A stretch of 64,000 nucleotides of DNA from Chloroflexota bacterium (GTDB lineage Bacteria; Chloroflexota; Anaerolineae; Anaerolineales; Anaerolineaceae), in NCBI GenBank assembly GCA_021825925.1, contig JAKAFP010000002.1, positions 124,001-188,000 on the forward strand. The letters are read 5' to 3'. The position numbers and the translations under genes are program-made. Positions 54,729 through 63,258 of this stretch are shown here, piece by piece; position 1 is the first letter of the stretch; every line of letters starts with the position of its first letter. The notes below the pieces were generated by a model. The model was given only the letters and a program-made list of their open reading frames with translations, made no database searches and had not been told where the DNA came from.

Positions 54729-56299
54729 TCGAAATATACGATACCACCCTCAGAGACGGCACGCAGCGCAAGGATATCTCGCTTTCTTGCAGCGATAAAC
54801 TGCGCGTGGCGCAGCGTTTGGATGAGCTGGGCGTCACCTTCATCGAAGGCGGCTGGCCTGGTTCAAACCCCAAGGATGTCGAATTTTTCAGCCGAGCTGC
54901 AGAAATCAACTGGAAGCACGCCCTGATCGCAGCCTTTGGCTCAACTTGCCGTGCCAAGGGCGGACCCGAAGACGATGCCAACATCAAGGCGCTGCTCGAT
55001 GCCAACACTCCGGTCTGCACCATCTTTGGCAAGACCTGGACGCTGCATGTCACCGATGTGCTGCGCACCACCCTGCCGGATAATCTGCGTATTATTGAGC
55101 AGAGTGTGGCTTACCTGCGCTCCAAAGGCAAGCGGGTGATCTACGACGCCGAGCACTTCTTCGACGGCTACAAAGAAGATCCCGCATACGCGCTTGAAAC
55201 ACTCAAAGCGGCCATCCGCGGCGGGGCGGAACGGGTGGTCATGTGCGACACCAACGGCGGCACCCTGCCGCATGAAGTGAGTACAATCGTAAAAGCTGTG
55301 CGTGAAGCCGTTGAAATTCCTCTTGGCATCCACGCTCATAATGACGGCGAATGCGCAGTGGCCAACAGCCTCGCGGCGGTTCAAGCCGGCTGCACCCAGG
55401 TGCAGGGCACCATCAACGGTTACGGCGAACGCTGCGGCAACGCAAACCTGTGTTCGATCCTGCCCGACCTGGAACTGAAATTGGGTTACCCATGCCTTGA
55501 AAAAGGCAAATTGGCCGGGCTGTATGAACTCTCCCACTTTGTGGCAGAGATGGCCAACCTTTCGCCGGATGAGTACCTGGCTTATGTAGGTCAGGCTGCT
55601 TTTGCCCACAAGGGCGGCGTGCACGTCAGCGCCATGCGCCGTTCAGCCAAGTCTTATCAGCATATTGATCCGGCTTTGGTGGGCAATCACATGAGCGTGG
55701 TCGTTTCGGAGCTTTCAGGTAAAGCCAATATTCTCAGCAAAGTAGAAGAGTACGGCCTTGAGGTGGAAGATAACGAACACGTCACCAGCACGTTAAACAA
55801 CATTAAGGAATTGGAAGCACAGGGCTTTTCTTTTGAGGCTGCAGAAGCCTCGGCCGTACTGCTCTTCAAGCGGCAGCAGCCTGAATACAAACCGCCTTTT
55901 GAACTGGTGGATTTCTTTGTCAACGTCGAAAGACGCCATGGAAGAAAGACTTTTGCTGAAGCCACTGTCAAGATCAAAGTGGGCGACGAGATCTTCCACA
56001 CCGCCGGAGAGGGTGTCGGTCCCGTGAACGCACTCGATATGGCCATGCGAAAGGCGCTGGTAGGCAATTATCCTTATATCAATGAATTTCATCTGATGGA
56101 TTACAAAGTCCGTATTCTCGATGGTTCTCTCGGCACCGAAGCCATTACGCGTGTCTTGATTGACACCCAGAACGGCTTCCACCGCTGGAGCACTGTGGGC
56201 GCCAGCGGCAACATCATTGAAGCCAGTTGGATGGCACTTGCTGATTCTTTTGAATACGGCCTGATGACCTCGAACGGCACTTTTGAAGACAGCAAATAG
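54725..56299 (+). CDS. cimA: (R)-citramalate synthase
   Basis: A 524-residue second isopropylmalate-synthase-type enzyme. The N-terminus IYDTTLRDGTQRKDISLSCSDK with FIEGGWPGSNPKD, in place of [13 protein letters not shown], is the citramalate-synthase signature. It has IHAHNDGECAVANSLAAVQAG and AFAHKGGVHVSAMRR, and a C-terminal regulatory domain of about 120 residues. It condenses pyruvate and acetyl-CoA, which then feeds the same LeuCD-LeuB enzymes to give 2-oxobutyrate and isoleucine without threonine deaminase. No ilvA is in the operon, which agrees with this. Confidence 0.93.
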   Translation: MIEIYDTTLRDGTQRKDISLSCSDKLRVAQRLDELGVTFIEGGWPGSNPKDVEFFSRAAEINWKHALIAAFGSTCRAKGGPEDDANIKALLDANTPVCTIFGKTWTLHVTDVLRTTLPDNLRIIEQSVAYLRSKGKRVIYDAEHFFDGYKEDPAYALETLKAAIRGGAERVVMCDTNGGTLPHEVSTIVKAVREAVEIPLGIHAHNDGECAVANSLAAVQAGCTQVQGTINGYGERCGNANLCSILPDLELKLGYPCLEKGKLAGLYELSHFVAEMANLSPDEYLAYVGQAAFAHKGGVHVSAMRRSAKSYQHIDPALVGNHMSVVVSELSGKANILSKVEEYGLEVEDNEHVTSTLNNIKELEAQGFSFEAAEASAVLLFKRQQPEYKPPFELVDFFVNVERRHGRKTFAEATVKIKVGDEIFHTAGEGVGPVNALDMAMRKALVGNYPYINEFHLMDYKVRILDGSLGTEAITRVLIDTQNGFHRWSTVGASGNIIEASWMALADSFEYGLMTSNGTFEDSK

Positions 56300-56311
56300 A
56301 TAAGGATCCTC

Positions 56312-57376
56312 ATGACAGAATTTAATATTACCCTTTTACCCGGTGACGGCATCGGACCCGAAGTGGTGGCGCAGGCTGTCAGGGTTTTGGATGAAATCTC
56401 CCGCCGCATCGGAGTGGTTTTTCACACCGAAGAACACCAGATTGGCGGCTGCTCGATTGACAAGTACGGCACTGCCCTCACGGATGAAACACTGGCTGCC
56501 TGCCAGAAATCTGATGCAGTGCTGCTGGGTGCAGTGGGCGGTCCCAAGTGGGATAACCCTGATTCCAAGGTTCGACCTGAGCAGGGTTTGCTCGGCTTGC
56601 GCAAGGGTCTTGGCGTTTACGCCAACCTGCGGCCAGTCAAAGTGCATCCAGCCCTGGTGGCTGCCTCACCTCTCAAGCCAGAAAAACTGGCCGGCGTGGA
56701 TATGATCGTGGTGCGTGAACTGACAGGCGGTCTGTATTTTGGGCAGCCTAAAGGCCGTGAGATCGTTGATGGCCATGAACGCGCCGTGGATACCCTCGTC
56801 TACACTGACGACGAGATCCGCCGTGTGGTGCGCATGGCCTTCAAACTGGCCGAGAAGCGCCGCAAGAAGGTCACTTCCGTGGATAAAGCCAACGTGCTTG
56901 AATCCTCCCGGCTGTGGCGCAAGATCACCATCGAAGTGGCTGCAGAGTTCCCCGGCATTACACTGGAACATACCCTGGTGGATACCGCCGCCATGCGTTT
57001 GATCACCTCCCCTGCTGCAACGGATGTGATGGTCACCGAGAACATGTTCGGCGACATCCTCACCGACGAGGCCTCTGTACTGGCCGGATCCATGGGCATG
57101 CTGCCATCCGCCTCTCTGGGCGATGCGGGCGCCGGGCTTTACGAACCCATCCACGGCTCCGCCCCTGATATTGCCGGCCGCGGAATTGCCAACCCCATAG
57201 GTACGATCTTAAGCGCCGCCTTGATGCTGCGCTATTCCCTGAACATGGAAAAAGAAGCCGTCATGATCGAAAGGGCGGTTGAAAAGACCATCAGCGACGG
57301 CGCCCGTTCCGCCGATCTTGGGGGCAGCCTGACCACCACCCAAATGGCGGATCTGATCATCAAGAATATGGAGTAA
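56312..57376 (+). CDS. leuB: 3-isopropylmalate dehydrogenase
   Basis: A 354-residue NAD-linked decarboxylating dehydrogenase. It starts ITLLPGDGIGPEVVAQAV, with substrate-binding RPEQGLLGLRKGLGVYANLRP near residue 90, and the metal/NAD motif TDEASVLAGSMGMLPSASLG near 250. It works in leucine synthesis and, with CimA, on 3-methylmalate. AAGGATCC precedes the ATG. It starts 12 nt after cimA. Confidence 0.95.
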   Translation: MTEFNITLLPGDGIGPEVVAQAVRVLDEISRRIGVVFHTEEHQIGGCSIDKYGTALTDETLAACQKSDAVLLGAVGGPKWDNPDSKVRPEQGLLGLRKGLGVYANLRPVKVHPALVAASPLKPEKLAGVDMIVVRELTGGLYFGQPKGREIVDGHERAVDTLVYTDDEIRRVVRMAFKLAEKRRKKVTSVDKANVLESSRLWRKITIEVAAEFPGITLEHTLVDTAAMRLITSPAATDVMVTENMFGDILTDEASVLAGSMGMLPSASLGDAGAGLYEPIHGSAPDIAGRGIANPIGTILSAALMLRYSLNMEKEAVMIERAVEKTISDGARSADLGGSLTTTQMADLIIKNME

Positions 57377-57439
57377 TCAATACCATGCGGCACCCCAGCG
57401 TGCGCATGATCATCACACAAGCATTTTGGAGGGAACACA

Positions 57440-58357
57440 ATGGGTAACGAGAGCAAGTTTATTTGGATGGACGGGGAACTGATCGAATTTGCCAAGGCCA
57501 CCGTGCCTTTTTTGACCAGCGCTCTACATTACGGTTCGGCTGTCTTCGAAGGCATCCGCTGCTATAAAACAGATAAAGGTCCTGCTGTTTTCCGTTTGAA
57601 GGAACACATGGAACGCCTGGTGGATTCCGCCATGGTGTTGGGATTCAAAAGCCTGCCCTATACCGCTGAAGAGTTGGGCGAAGCTGTGAAGAAGACCATC
57701 ACCGCCAACGGATTTGAAGAATGCTACATCCGCCCCCTGATCTACAGCGGCGGCCCCGTGCTCAGCCTTAACCTTGATGTCACGCAGGCCAAGGTCGGTA
57801 TCGCAGTCTGGGATATGGGCGCCTACCTGGGCAAGGATGCACTAGAAAACGGCATCCGCGCACATGTTTCTTCTTATACCCGCCACCATCCCAATGTCAC
57901 CATGACCAAGGCCAAGGTTTCTGGCAATTACGCCAACAGCCTGTTGGCCAAGACAGAATCCGTCCGTTTGGGCTTTGATGAAGCCATCTTGCTCGATCCG
58001 CAAGGTTACGTGGCCGAATGCTCTGGCGAGAACCTCTTCGTTGTGCGCGGCGATACCATCTACACCTCTCACACCGCAGCCATTCTCGAAGGCATCACCC
58101 GCAATTCACTGCTGACCATCTGCAACGACCTCGGCTATACCCTCAAGGAACAGCCCATTTCACGCGATCAACTCTATATCGCCGATGAATTGTTCGTCTG
58201 CGGCACCGCCGCCGAGTGCATCGCCATCCGTGAAGTGGATTTCAGGGTCATCGGCAGCGGCAAGGCCGGCCCGATCACCCAAAAGATCCAGGCTGCCTTC
58301 CACGAAACCTTGCGCGGCAAAGGCAAACACTCCCCCGAGTGGTGCGCCTACGTATAA
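57440..58357 (+). CDS. ilvE: Branched-chain amino acid aminotransferase
   Basis: A 305-residue fold-type IV PLP enzyme for the last step to Leu, Ile and Val. YGSAVFEGIRCYKTDKGP near residue 33 and the PLP lysine in AKVSGNYANSLLAK near 160 are conserved, as is EGITRNSLLTICNDLG near 215. GGAGGG precedes the ATG by 7 nt, and the gap from leuB is 63 nt. It is last in the operon, which ends in an intrinsic terminator. Confidence 0.95.
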   Translation: MGNESKFIWMDGELIEFAKATVPFLTSALHYGSAVFEGIRCYKTDKGPAVFRLKEHMERLVDSAMVLGFKSLPYTAEELGEAVKKTITANGFEECYIRPLIYSGGPVLSLNLDVTQAKVGIAVWDMGAYLGKDALENGIRAHVSSYTRHHPNVTMTKAKVSGNYANSLLAKTESVRLGFDEAILLDPQGYVAECSGENLFVVRGDTIYTSHTAAILEGITRNSLLTICNDLGYTLKEQPISRDQLYIADELFVCGTAAECIAIREVDFRVIGSGKAGPITQKIQAAFHETLRGKGKHSPEWCAYV

Positions 58358-58396
58358 TAAAAGAAGACAAAATAGAATTTTAAAGTACAAATAAAT

Positions 58397-58430
58397 GAGA
58401 ATGAGTTCAATTTTGAATTTGTTCTCTTTT
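58397..58430 (+). terminator. Intrinsic terminator at the end of the ilv-leu operon
   Basis: A 14-bp stem with three G-U pairs (58397-58410 with 58413-58426; the real loop is a few nt larger) is followed by a T-rich tract. It is 40 nt past the ilvE stop. It is AU-rich and weaker than the attenuator terminator. Confidence 0.6.
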
Positions 58431-58455
58431 TCTTTTGTTTAACTCAATAATTATC

Positions 58456-58461
58456 TATAAT
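58456..58461 (+). promoter_or_regulatory. -10 box of the Ntn-hydrolase-like gene
   Basis: TATAAT lies 41 nt before ATG 58502. TTGTTT at 58435-58440 is 15 nt upstream, a short spacing. The gene therefore probably has its own promoter, separate from the ilv-leu operon. Confidence 0.45.
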
Positions 58462-58501
58462 AATTCTATTGAAAAAAGTCATTAAAAATAAGGAGGGTAT
58501 T

Positions 58502-59326
58502 ATGACAGTAATCGTTACTATCATTAGTAAATCAGCATGTGTACACGCCTCAGATTCCTTTCTCACAATAGAAAAATTAACTGGAAGTGTTGATGTTATT
58601 GAAAAACATAAAACAAAAATCATTCCAGTTCCTTTTTTTTATGGAGCTCTATCTTATTGCGGAATGGCTAGTGGTCAAATAGTAAATAGTTATGGACGAT
58701 TGGTGAATTTCGAAACATATGAATGGTTAAAACAAAAATCGGCTAACGCAAGGAATTTTTCTACACCTGAAGAATTCGGTAATTATTTAAAGGACCAACT
58801 TAACTCCACCATTTCCGTTCAAAATTTTGGTGCAAATAAATACAAAACTGGCATAGTTATTCATTTTTCTGCATATGAAAAAATAGAAGGAGTTTTTATT
58901 CCAGAATTATTTGCAATTAGGAATTGTAACGGTATTAATTATCAAGACATAAGTCAAAATGGTTTTTCCATTTATAGAAGTACCTATGAATCAATACCTG
59001 AAGAGAAGAAATTACCAGATAAGGATATTAATCAAAATAATTATGAATGTAGAAAATTAGTTAAAGAATATCTTCAAAATGGTGGCATCTTTTTCTTTAA
59101 TAATGGGGATCCTTGGTTGAGTTCTCCATCGATAAATGCAATTCTTCGTATGAGTAAAGTAGCGAATGATCGTAATATACTAATTAATTCAACTGAAATT
59201 GATTTATTAAAAGAAATTGCAATTTGGGTGATAAAATCAGTCATTAAGTTTCAAGAAAAATTTTTACTAGCTGGTAGACAAGTTGTTGGTGGATATATTC
59301 ATACCAAAGTTATAAAATCAAGGTAA
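58502..59326 (+). CDS. Ntn-hydrolase-like protein (proteasome-beta-like N-terminus), AT-rich orphan
   Basis: A 274-residue protein with a strong ribosome site (AAGGAGGG, 58490-58497). After Met removal the first residue would be Thr2, and MTVIVTIISKSACVHASDS resembles the N-terminal strand pair of proteasome/HslV-type Ntn hydrolases (Thr nucleophile, then ASDS). KTKIIPVPFFYGALSYCGMASG fits the next strands. The catalytic Lys and the autocleavage propeptide cannot be confirmed, so function is open. The gene is far more AT-rich than both neighbouring operons, with many AAT, ATT and TTA codons, which suggests recent transfer. The frame is open from a TTG at 58469, but 58502 is better supported. 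Confidence 0.55.
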   Translation: MTVIVTIISKSACVHASDSFLTIEKLTGSVDVIEKHKTKIIPVPFFYGALSYCGMASGQIVNSYGRLVNFETYEWLKQKSANARNFSTPEEFGNYLKDQLNSTISVQNFGANKYKTGIVIHFSAYEKIEGVFIPELFAIRNCNGINYQDISQNGFSIYRSTYESIPEEKKLPDKDINQNNYECRKLVKEYLQNGGIFFFNNGDPWLSSPSINAILRMSKVANDRNILINSTEIDLLKEIAIWVIKSVIKFQEKFLLAGRQVVGGYIHTKVIKSR

Positions 59327-59373
59327 TTGAGAAATCTTTCATTCCTATTAATAAAATTTTCATTAATTGCTTG

Positions 59374-59402
59374 TTGACAAATGCAACAAAAATGGCTATG
59401 AT
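59374..59402 (+). promoter_or_regulatory. Promoter of the aro operon
   Basis: TTGACA (59374-59379) and TATGAT (59397-59402) are separated by exactly 17 nt. The predicted start is near 59409, about 16 nt before the leader peptide ATG. Confidence 0.78.
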
Positions 59403-59424
59403 ACTTAGAAATATAAAGGAATAA

Positions 59425-59508
59425 ATGAACAAATCATCTTTTAACTTCTATTTTAGCTACGTCTATTTTTATGGCTTTGGGAACCCAAAGACCTCTGACG
59501 CCGCTTAA
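59425..59508 (+). CDS. aro operon leader peptide (Phe/Tyr attenuator)
   Basis: A 27-residue peptide not otherwise annotated. Residues 6-18 read FNFYFSYVYFYGF, with five Phe and four Tyr in 13. AAAGGA (59415-59420) is an adequate ribosome site 4 nt before ATG 59425. The composition matches pheA- or tyr-type leaders and suits an operon that contains DAHP synthase, chorismate mutase and prephenate dehydrogenase. There is no Trp, so tryptophan supply is not sensed here. Confidence 0.82.
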   Translation: MNKSSFNFYFSYVYFYGFGNPKTSDAA

Positions 59509-59535
59509 GTAGTTTTAGAACAAAGAAGTAAGAAC

Positions 59536-59570
59536 AAAGAGCGAGGTCAAAGGCCTCGCTCTTTTTATTT
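59536..59570 (+). terminator. Attenuator terminator upstream of aroF
   Basis: Perfect 11-bp stem AAAGAGCGAGG/CCTCGCTCTTT (59536-59546 with 59554-59564) with a 7-nt loop, followed by T-rich sequence. It comes between the leader peptide and the first gene. Confidence 0.88.
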
Positions 59571-59586
59571 TTCAACGGGAGAAAAC

Positions 59587-60642
59587 ATGATGATGATTAT
59601 TATGAGCACTGAAGCTTCAGAAGTCCAAATTGACGAGGTGTTGGCCAAGATCAACACTCTCGGATTCACCCCCCATACTTCCCGAGGCGCTGAACGCACA
59701 GTGATCGGCGTGGTGGGCAACAATCCCATCAACGCCCGCGACACCTTCATGGTCATGGACGGTGTGGACCGCATCGTTCCCATTTCACGACCATACAAAT
59801 TGGCTTCACGCGAGTTCATTCCCGAGAACTCCTCCTTCCCTCTGGACGGGGTGCAGATGGGGGGCGACGGTGTGGTGCTGATCGCTGGCCCCTGCGCAGT
59901 GGAAGACCGCAACCAGATCCTTGAAACGGCCCTGGCCTGCCAGGAAGCCGGCGCCCACGCCCTGCGCGGCGGCGCTTTCAAACCCCGCACCTCACCCTAC
60001 GCCTTCCAGGGATTGGGTGAAAAAGCCCTCGAGATGATGGCCGAAGTTCGCGAGATCACCGGCATGCCGGTGGTGACCGAAGCCATGTCACCTGAACAGG
60101 TGCCCCTGATCGCCAAATATGCCGATGTGATCCAGATCGGCGCACGCAATATGCAAAATTACAGCCTGCTCAATGCCGCCGGCGAAAGCCAGACCCCGGT
60201 GCTGCTCAAACGCGGCATGTCAGCCACGATTGAAGAACTGCTCATGGCCGCGGAATACATCCTCTCGCACGGCAACCGCAAGGTCATCCTGTGCGAACGC
60301 GGCATCCGCACTTACGAAACGTCCACTCGCAACACCACGGATATCAACGCTATTCCCGTGCTCAAAAGCCTGACCCACCTGCCCGTCATTTTGGATCCCA
60401 GCCACAGCACCGGTCAGTGGCAGTATGTCACGGCCGTGGCGCGGGCCGGGGTGGCCGCCGGCGCGGACGGATTGATCATTGAAGTGCATCCCAACCCCGA
60501 AAAAGCCATGTCTGACGGTGGACAGTCGCTCAAACCCGAAAAATTCGCCACGCTGGTGCGTCAGATCCGCGGTATAGCCGAAGCAGTCGGTCGGTACGTG
60601 CCCCCCAGCAAGGTTCCTCAGAAAACCCAGGGGCAGGCGTAA
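59587..60642 (+). CDS. aroF: 3-deoxy-7-phosphoheptulonate (DAHP) synthase
   Basis: A 351-residue type I-beta DAHP synthase that joins phosphoenolpyruvate and erythrose-4-phosphate, the entry step to the shikimate pathway. The N-terminal ferredoxin-like regulatory domain (residues about 5-70, [19 protein letters not shown]) marks the I-beta type with chorismate-branch feedback. The barrel has [16 protein letters not shown] near 103, [17 protein letters not shown] near 127, and the metal site [10 protein letters not shown] near 275. GGGAGAAAAC precedes ATG 59587; MMM starts allow some play in the first residues. First gene after the attenuator. Confidence 0.95.
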   Translation: MMMIIMSTEASEVQIDEVLAKINTLGFTPHTSRGAERTVIGVVGNNPINARDTFMVMDGVDRIVPISRPYKLASREFIPENSSFPLDGVQMGGDGVVLIAGPCAVEDRNQILETALACQEAGAHALRGGAFKPRTSPYAFQGLGEKALEMMAEVREITGMPVVTEAMSPEQVPLIAKYADVIQIGARNMQNYSLLNAAGESQTPVLLKRGMSATIEELLMAAEYILSHGNRKVILCERGIRTYETSTRNTTDINAIPVLKSLTHLPVILDPSHSTGQWQYVTAVARAGVAAGADGLIIEVHPNPEKAMSDGGQSLKPEKFATLVRQIRGIAEAVGRYVPPSKVPQKTQGQA

Positions 60643-60643
60643 G

Positions 60644-61012
60644 ATGGCGGTACGTGGAATTCGCGGCGCCATCACCTGTCAGGCAGACGAAGACTCCATC
60701 CTCGCCGCCACCCGGGAATTACTTACTGCCATGCTGAAGGCCAATCCTTCATTACAGACTGCGGATATGGCCAGTGTGTGGTTCACCGTCACAAGTGATC
60801 TGCAGCTGGTTCATCCTGCCAAAGCCGCGCGTGAAATGGGCTGGAATGAAGTGCCCCTTATGTGCTCAATGGAAATTGATGTCCCAGGCAGTCTGCCTCA
60901 GTGTGTACGGGTCTTGATCCACTGGAACACCGACCTGCCCCAATCCGCGGTTAAACACGTTTATCTGCGTGATGCCGTCAAACTCCGTCCGGACCTCAGC
61001 CATGCAGACTGA
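60644..61012 (+). CDS. aroH: Chorismate mutase, AroH class
   Basis: A 122-residue trimeric-type chorismate mutase converting chorismate to prephenate. It starts VRGIRGAITCQADEDSILAATREL, with the family signature ASVWFTVTSDL and a C-terminal KHVYLRDAVKLRPDL that holds the active-site Arg and Tyr. It starts 1 nt after aroF, so translation is likely coupled. Confidence 0.93.
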   Translation: MAVRGIRGAITCQADEDSILAATRELLTAMLKANPSLQTADMASVWFTVTSDLQLVHPAKAAREMGWNEVPLMCSMEIDVPGSLPQCVRVLIHWNTDLPQSAVKHVYLRDAVKLRPDLSHAD

Positions 61013-61913
61013 TCAAAACGCTCCCGATCCAGAGTCCGCATGGGTGCCCAAGACCCTCGCCGAAACCAGCGTCGCCATTTGGGGCATCGGTTTGATGGGT
61101 GGTTCGCTGACCATGGCTCTGCGCGGAAAAACGGCCGCCCTCTTCGGTATTGATCCTGATGATCAGGTCTGCCGCCAGGCTGTTGAAATGAAGCTTTTCA
61201 ACCAGGTTGGTTCGAACCCGGCAGAACTTTTATCAAAAGCCAACCTGATCATCGTGTGCGCCCCTTTGGGGTTGATCCCTGACTTATTAAAACAGATTCC
61301 GCTTGATCACCCCGGTCATGCGATCGTCATGGACATAGGTTCCACCAAAAAGAACATTCTACCCATCATGGAAGAACTGCCCAAGCGTTTCATTCCCATC
61401 GGCGGACATCCCATGTGCGGCAAGGAAGTGCGTTCGCTCTCAAACGCGGATGGCGACCTCTATCAGGGCGGCAGTTTCGCACTTCTGGAGCTGCCTCGTA
61501 CCACCCAGGCTGCTTCACACCTGGTGCTGCAGTTGGTCAAAGCCATCGGTGCACATCCCGTCTGGTTGGATCCGCTGGAACACGACCGCTGGGCTTCAGC
61601 CATCAGTGCCCTGCCCTACCTGGTGGCCAACTGCCTCTCAGGTGTCACGCCGCTTGAAGCGGCGCCCCTGGTTGGACCCGGTTATAAAAGCACCACCCGC
61701 CTGGCAGCGGAAAATATTGATATGATGCATTACATTCTCAGCAATAACCGCGAAAATGTGCTCGCGGACTTAAAGAATTTTCACGGCCGTTTGGAATTGA
61801 TCGAAAAAGCATTGGAAAAGAACGACTTTGAAGCGTTGCACGACCTTTTCAAGGAAGGTGCCGCCCGCCGTTCTGCAATCATGGACTCATTTGACAAAGG
61901 AGGGAAATCATGA
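61002..61913 (+). CDS. tyrA: Prephenate dehydrogenase
   Basis: A 303-residue NAD(P)-linked enzyme of the tyrosine branch. The dinucleotide motif VAIWGIGLMGGSLTMAL is near residue 24 and the catalytic IPIGGHPMCGKE near 129. The C-terminal helical dimer domain runs to the end; no ACT domain is fused. It could also act on arogenate. Start: ATG 61002, overlapping aroH by 11 nt, without a clear ribosome site; a GTG at 60969 would be longer. The last 4 nt overlap aroA. Confidence 0.9.
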   Translation: MQTDQNAPDPESAWVPKTLAETSVAIWGIGLMGGSLTMALRGKTAALFGIDPDDQVCRQAVEMKLFNQVGSNPAELLSKANLIIVCAPLGLIPDLLKQIPLDHPGHAIVMDIGSTKKNILPIMEELPKRFIPIGGHPMCGKEVRSLSNADGDLYQGGSFALLELPRTTQAASHLVLQLVKAIGAHPVWLDPLEHDRWASAISALPYLVANCLSGVTPLEAAPLVGPGYKSTTRLAAENIDMMHYILSNNRENVLADLKNFHGRLELIEKALEKNDFEALHDLFKEGAARRSAIMDSFDKGGKS

Positions 61914-63253
61914 ACCTGATTTCAAAATCTGGTAACCCCTTGACCGGAACCGTAGCCGCGGAACTTCCGGGCGATAAATCCATCTCGCATCGTGCCGCCC
62001 TTTTCGCCGCTTTCGCGGATGGCACCAGCCGCATTGAGCATTTCCAGGTTTCCGGTGTAACCCGTCCCATGCTGCAAGCTTTAACGTCTTTCGGCATCCA
62101 ATGGTCACTGGAGGGTGAAACCCTGATGGTTGAAGGCCGCGGCATAGGCGCCTGGAAAAACCCCACCTTCCCCATAGATTGCGGTAATTCCGCCACCACC
62201 CTGCGGCTGCTGGCCGGTGCCATCACCGGAGCGGGCGTCACCGCCACCCTGGATGGCAGTTACGGCCTGCGCCGCCGCCCCATGGACCGTATTGTGGACC
62301 CCTTGCGCAAGATGGGTGCGGTGATCAAGACCACTCCCGGCGGCATTGCACCTCTGACCATACAAGAACGCGCGGAAGGACAAAAACTTAAACCGCTGAC
62401 CTATGACCTGCCGGTCGCCAGTGCCCAGGTGAAATCCTGCCTGCTGTTGGCCGCCCTGGGTGCGGAAGGCACGACCGTGCTCAATGAACCCGGTCCTTCA
62501 CGCGACCACACTGAACGCATGCTCTCAAGCATGGGTGTGACGGTCAAATCGTATGAAGTGGAAGCGCATAACACCCTCCGCTACATGGTGGAACTTACTC
62601 CTCCAAATCCGTTGGTGCTCTCGCCATTAAATATGTCACTCCCGGCAGACCCCTCCGCGGCGGCCTTTTTGATCGTGGCCGCGCTGATCATCCCTGGTTC
62701 ATCCCTTGTGCTCAAGGGTGTCTGCCTGAACCCCACCCGCACCGGTCTGCTGGACGCCCTGCAAGCCATGGGCGGCGATATCACCATATCAAATCAACAT
62801 GAGTCCGGTGGAGAACTGGTCGGCGATCTGCTGGTAAATGCCTCAGATCTGCAAGGCACACAGGTTGGCGGTTCATTGGTGGTACGGATGATAGACGAGT
62901 TCCCCATTTTTGCCATCGCAGCCGCGTTCGCTCATGGCACCACGGTTGTCCATGACGCACACGAACTGCGCCTCAAAGAATCAGATCGCATCGCCATGCT
63001 GGCAGCCGAATTACGCAAGTTGGGTGTGGAGATCGAAGAACATCCCGATGGCTTCACCATCCACGGCGGAAAACTGCAGGGTGGCACGGTTGAATCCCAC
63101 GGGGATCACCGCCTGGCCATGTCGCTGGCCGTGGCCGGATTGGCGGCCGAATCACCCGTCACCATTCAGCAGGCCGATTGCACGGCTGAATCCTTCCCTG
63201 CCTTTGCCGCCAAGCTGCAAAAGTTAGGCGCATTGATTGTCAGCGAGGGTTAA
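61910..63253 (+). CDS. aroA: 3-phosphoshikimate 1-carboxyvinyltransferase (EPSP synthase)
   Basis: A 447-residue two-domain enzyme that transfers enolpyruvyl to shikimate-3-phosphate. Motifs are LPGDKSISHRAALFAAFADG near residue 20 (Lys and Arg for substrate), DCGNSATTLRLLAGAITG near 85 (PEP site NSATT/R), RPMDRIVDPLRKMG near 123, and RLKESDRIAMLAAELRKLG near 358. The Gly-Asn-Ser-Ala-Thr-Thr motif in place of GNAGT suggests class II-like glyphosate behaviour, though a test is needed. ATGA overlap with tyrA. Confidence 0.94.
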   Translation: MNLISKSGNPLTGTVAAELPGDKSISHRAALFAAFADGTSRIEHFQVSGVTRPMLQALTSFGIQWSLEGETLMVEGRGIGAWKNPTFPIDCGNSATTLRLLAGAITGAGVTATLDGSYGLRRRPMDRIVDPLRKMGAVIKTTPGGIAPLTIQERAEGQKLKPLTYDLPVASAQVKSCLLLAALGAEGTTVLNEPGPSRDHTERMLSSMGVTVKSYEVEAHNTLRYMVELTPPNPLVLSPLNMSLPADPSAAAFLIVAALIIPGSSLVLKGVCLNPTRTGLLDALQAMGGDITISNQHESGGELVGDLLVNASDLQGTQVGGSLVVRMIDEFPIFAIAAAFAHGTTVVHDAHELRLKESDRIAMLAAELRKLGVEIEEHPDGFTIHGGKLQGGTVESHGDHRLAMSLAVAGLAAESPVTIQQADCTAESFPAFAAKLQKLGALIVSEG

Positions 63254-63258
63254 CCGCC

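Larger units (their letters stand above)
59403..59586 (+). promoter_or_regulatory. aro operon leader region: Phe/Tyr attenuator
   Basis: This region holds a Phe/Tyr-rich leader peptide and a terminator about 22 nt before aroF. Pairings by eye: a 1:2 hairpin 59473-59480 with 59485-59493 (8 pairs around a GAAC loop, one bulge); an antiterminator core GACCTC (59490-59495) with GAGGTC (59543-59548), which uses the left arm of the terminator; and the terminator itself. The aromatic codons (59440-59478) lie at and just before strand 1. A ribosome stalled there would block strand 1 and free strand 2 to form the antiterminator. Confidence 0.8.
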
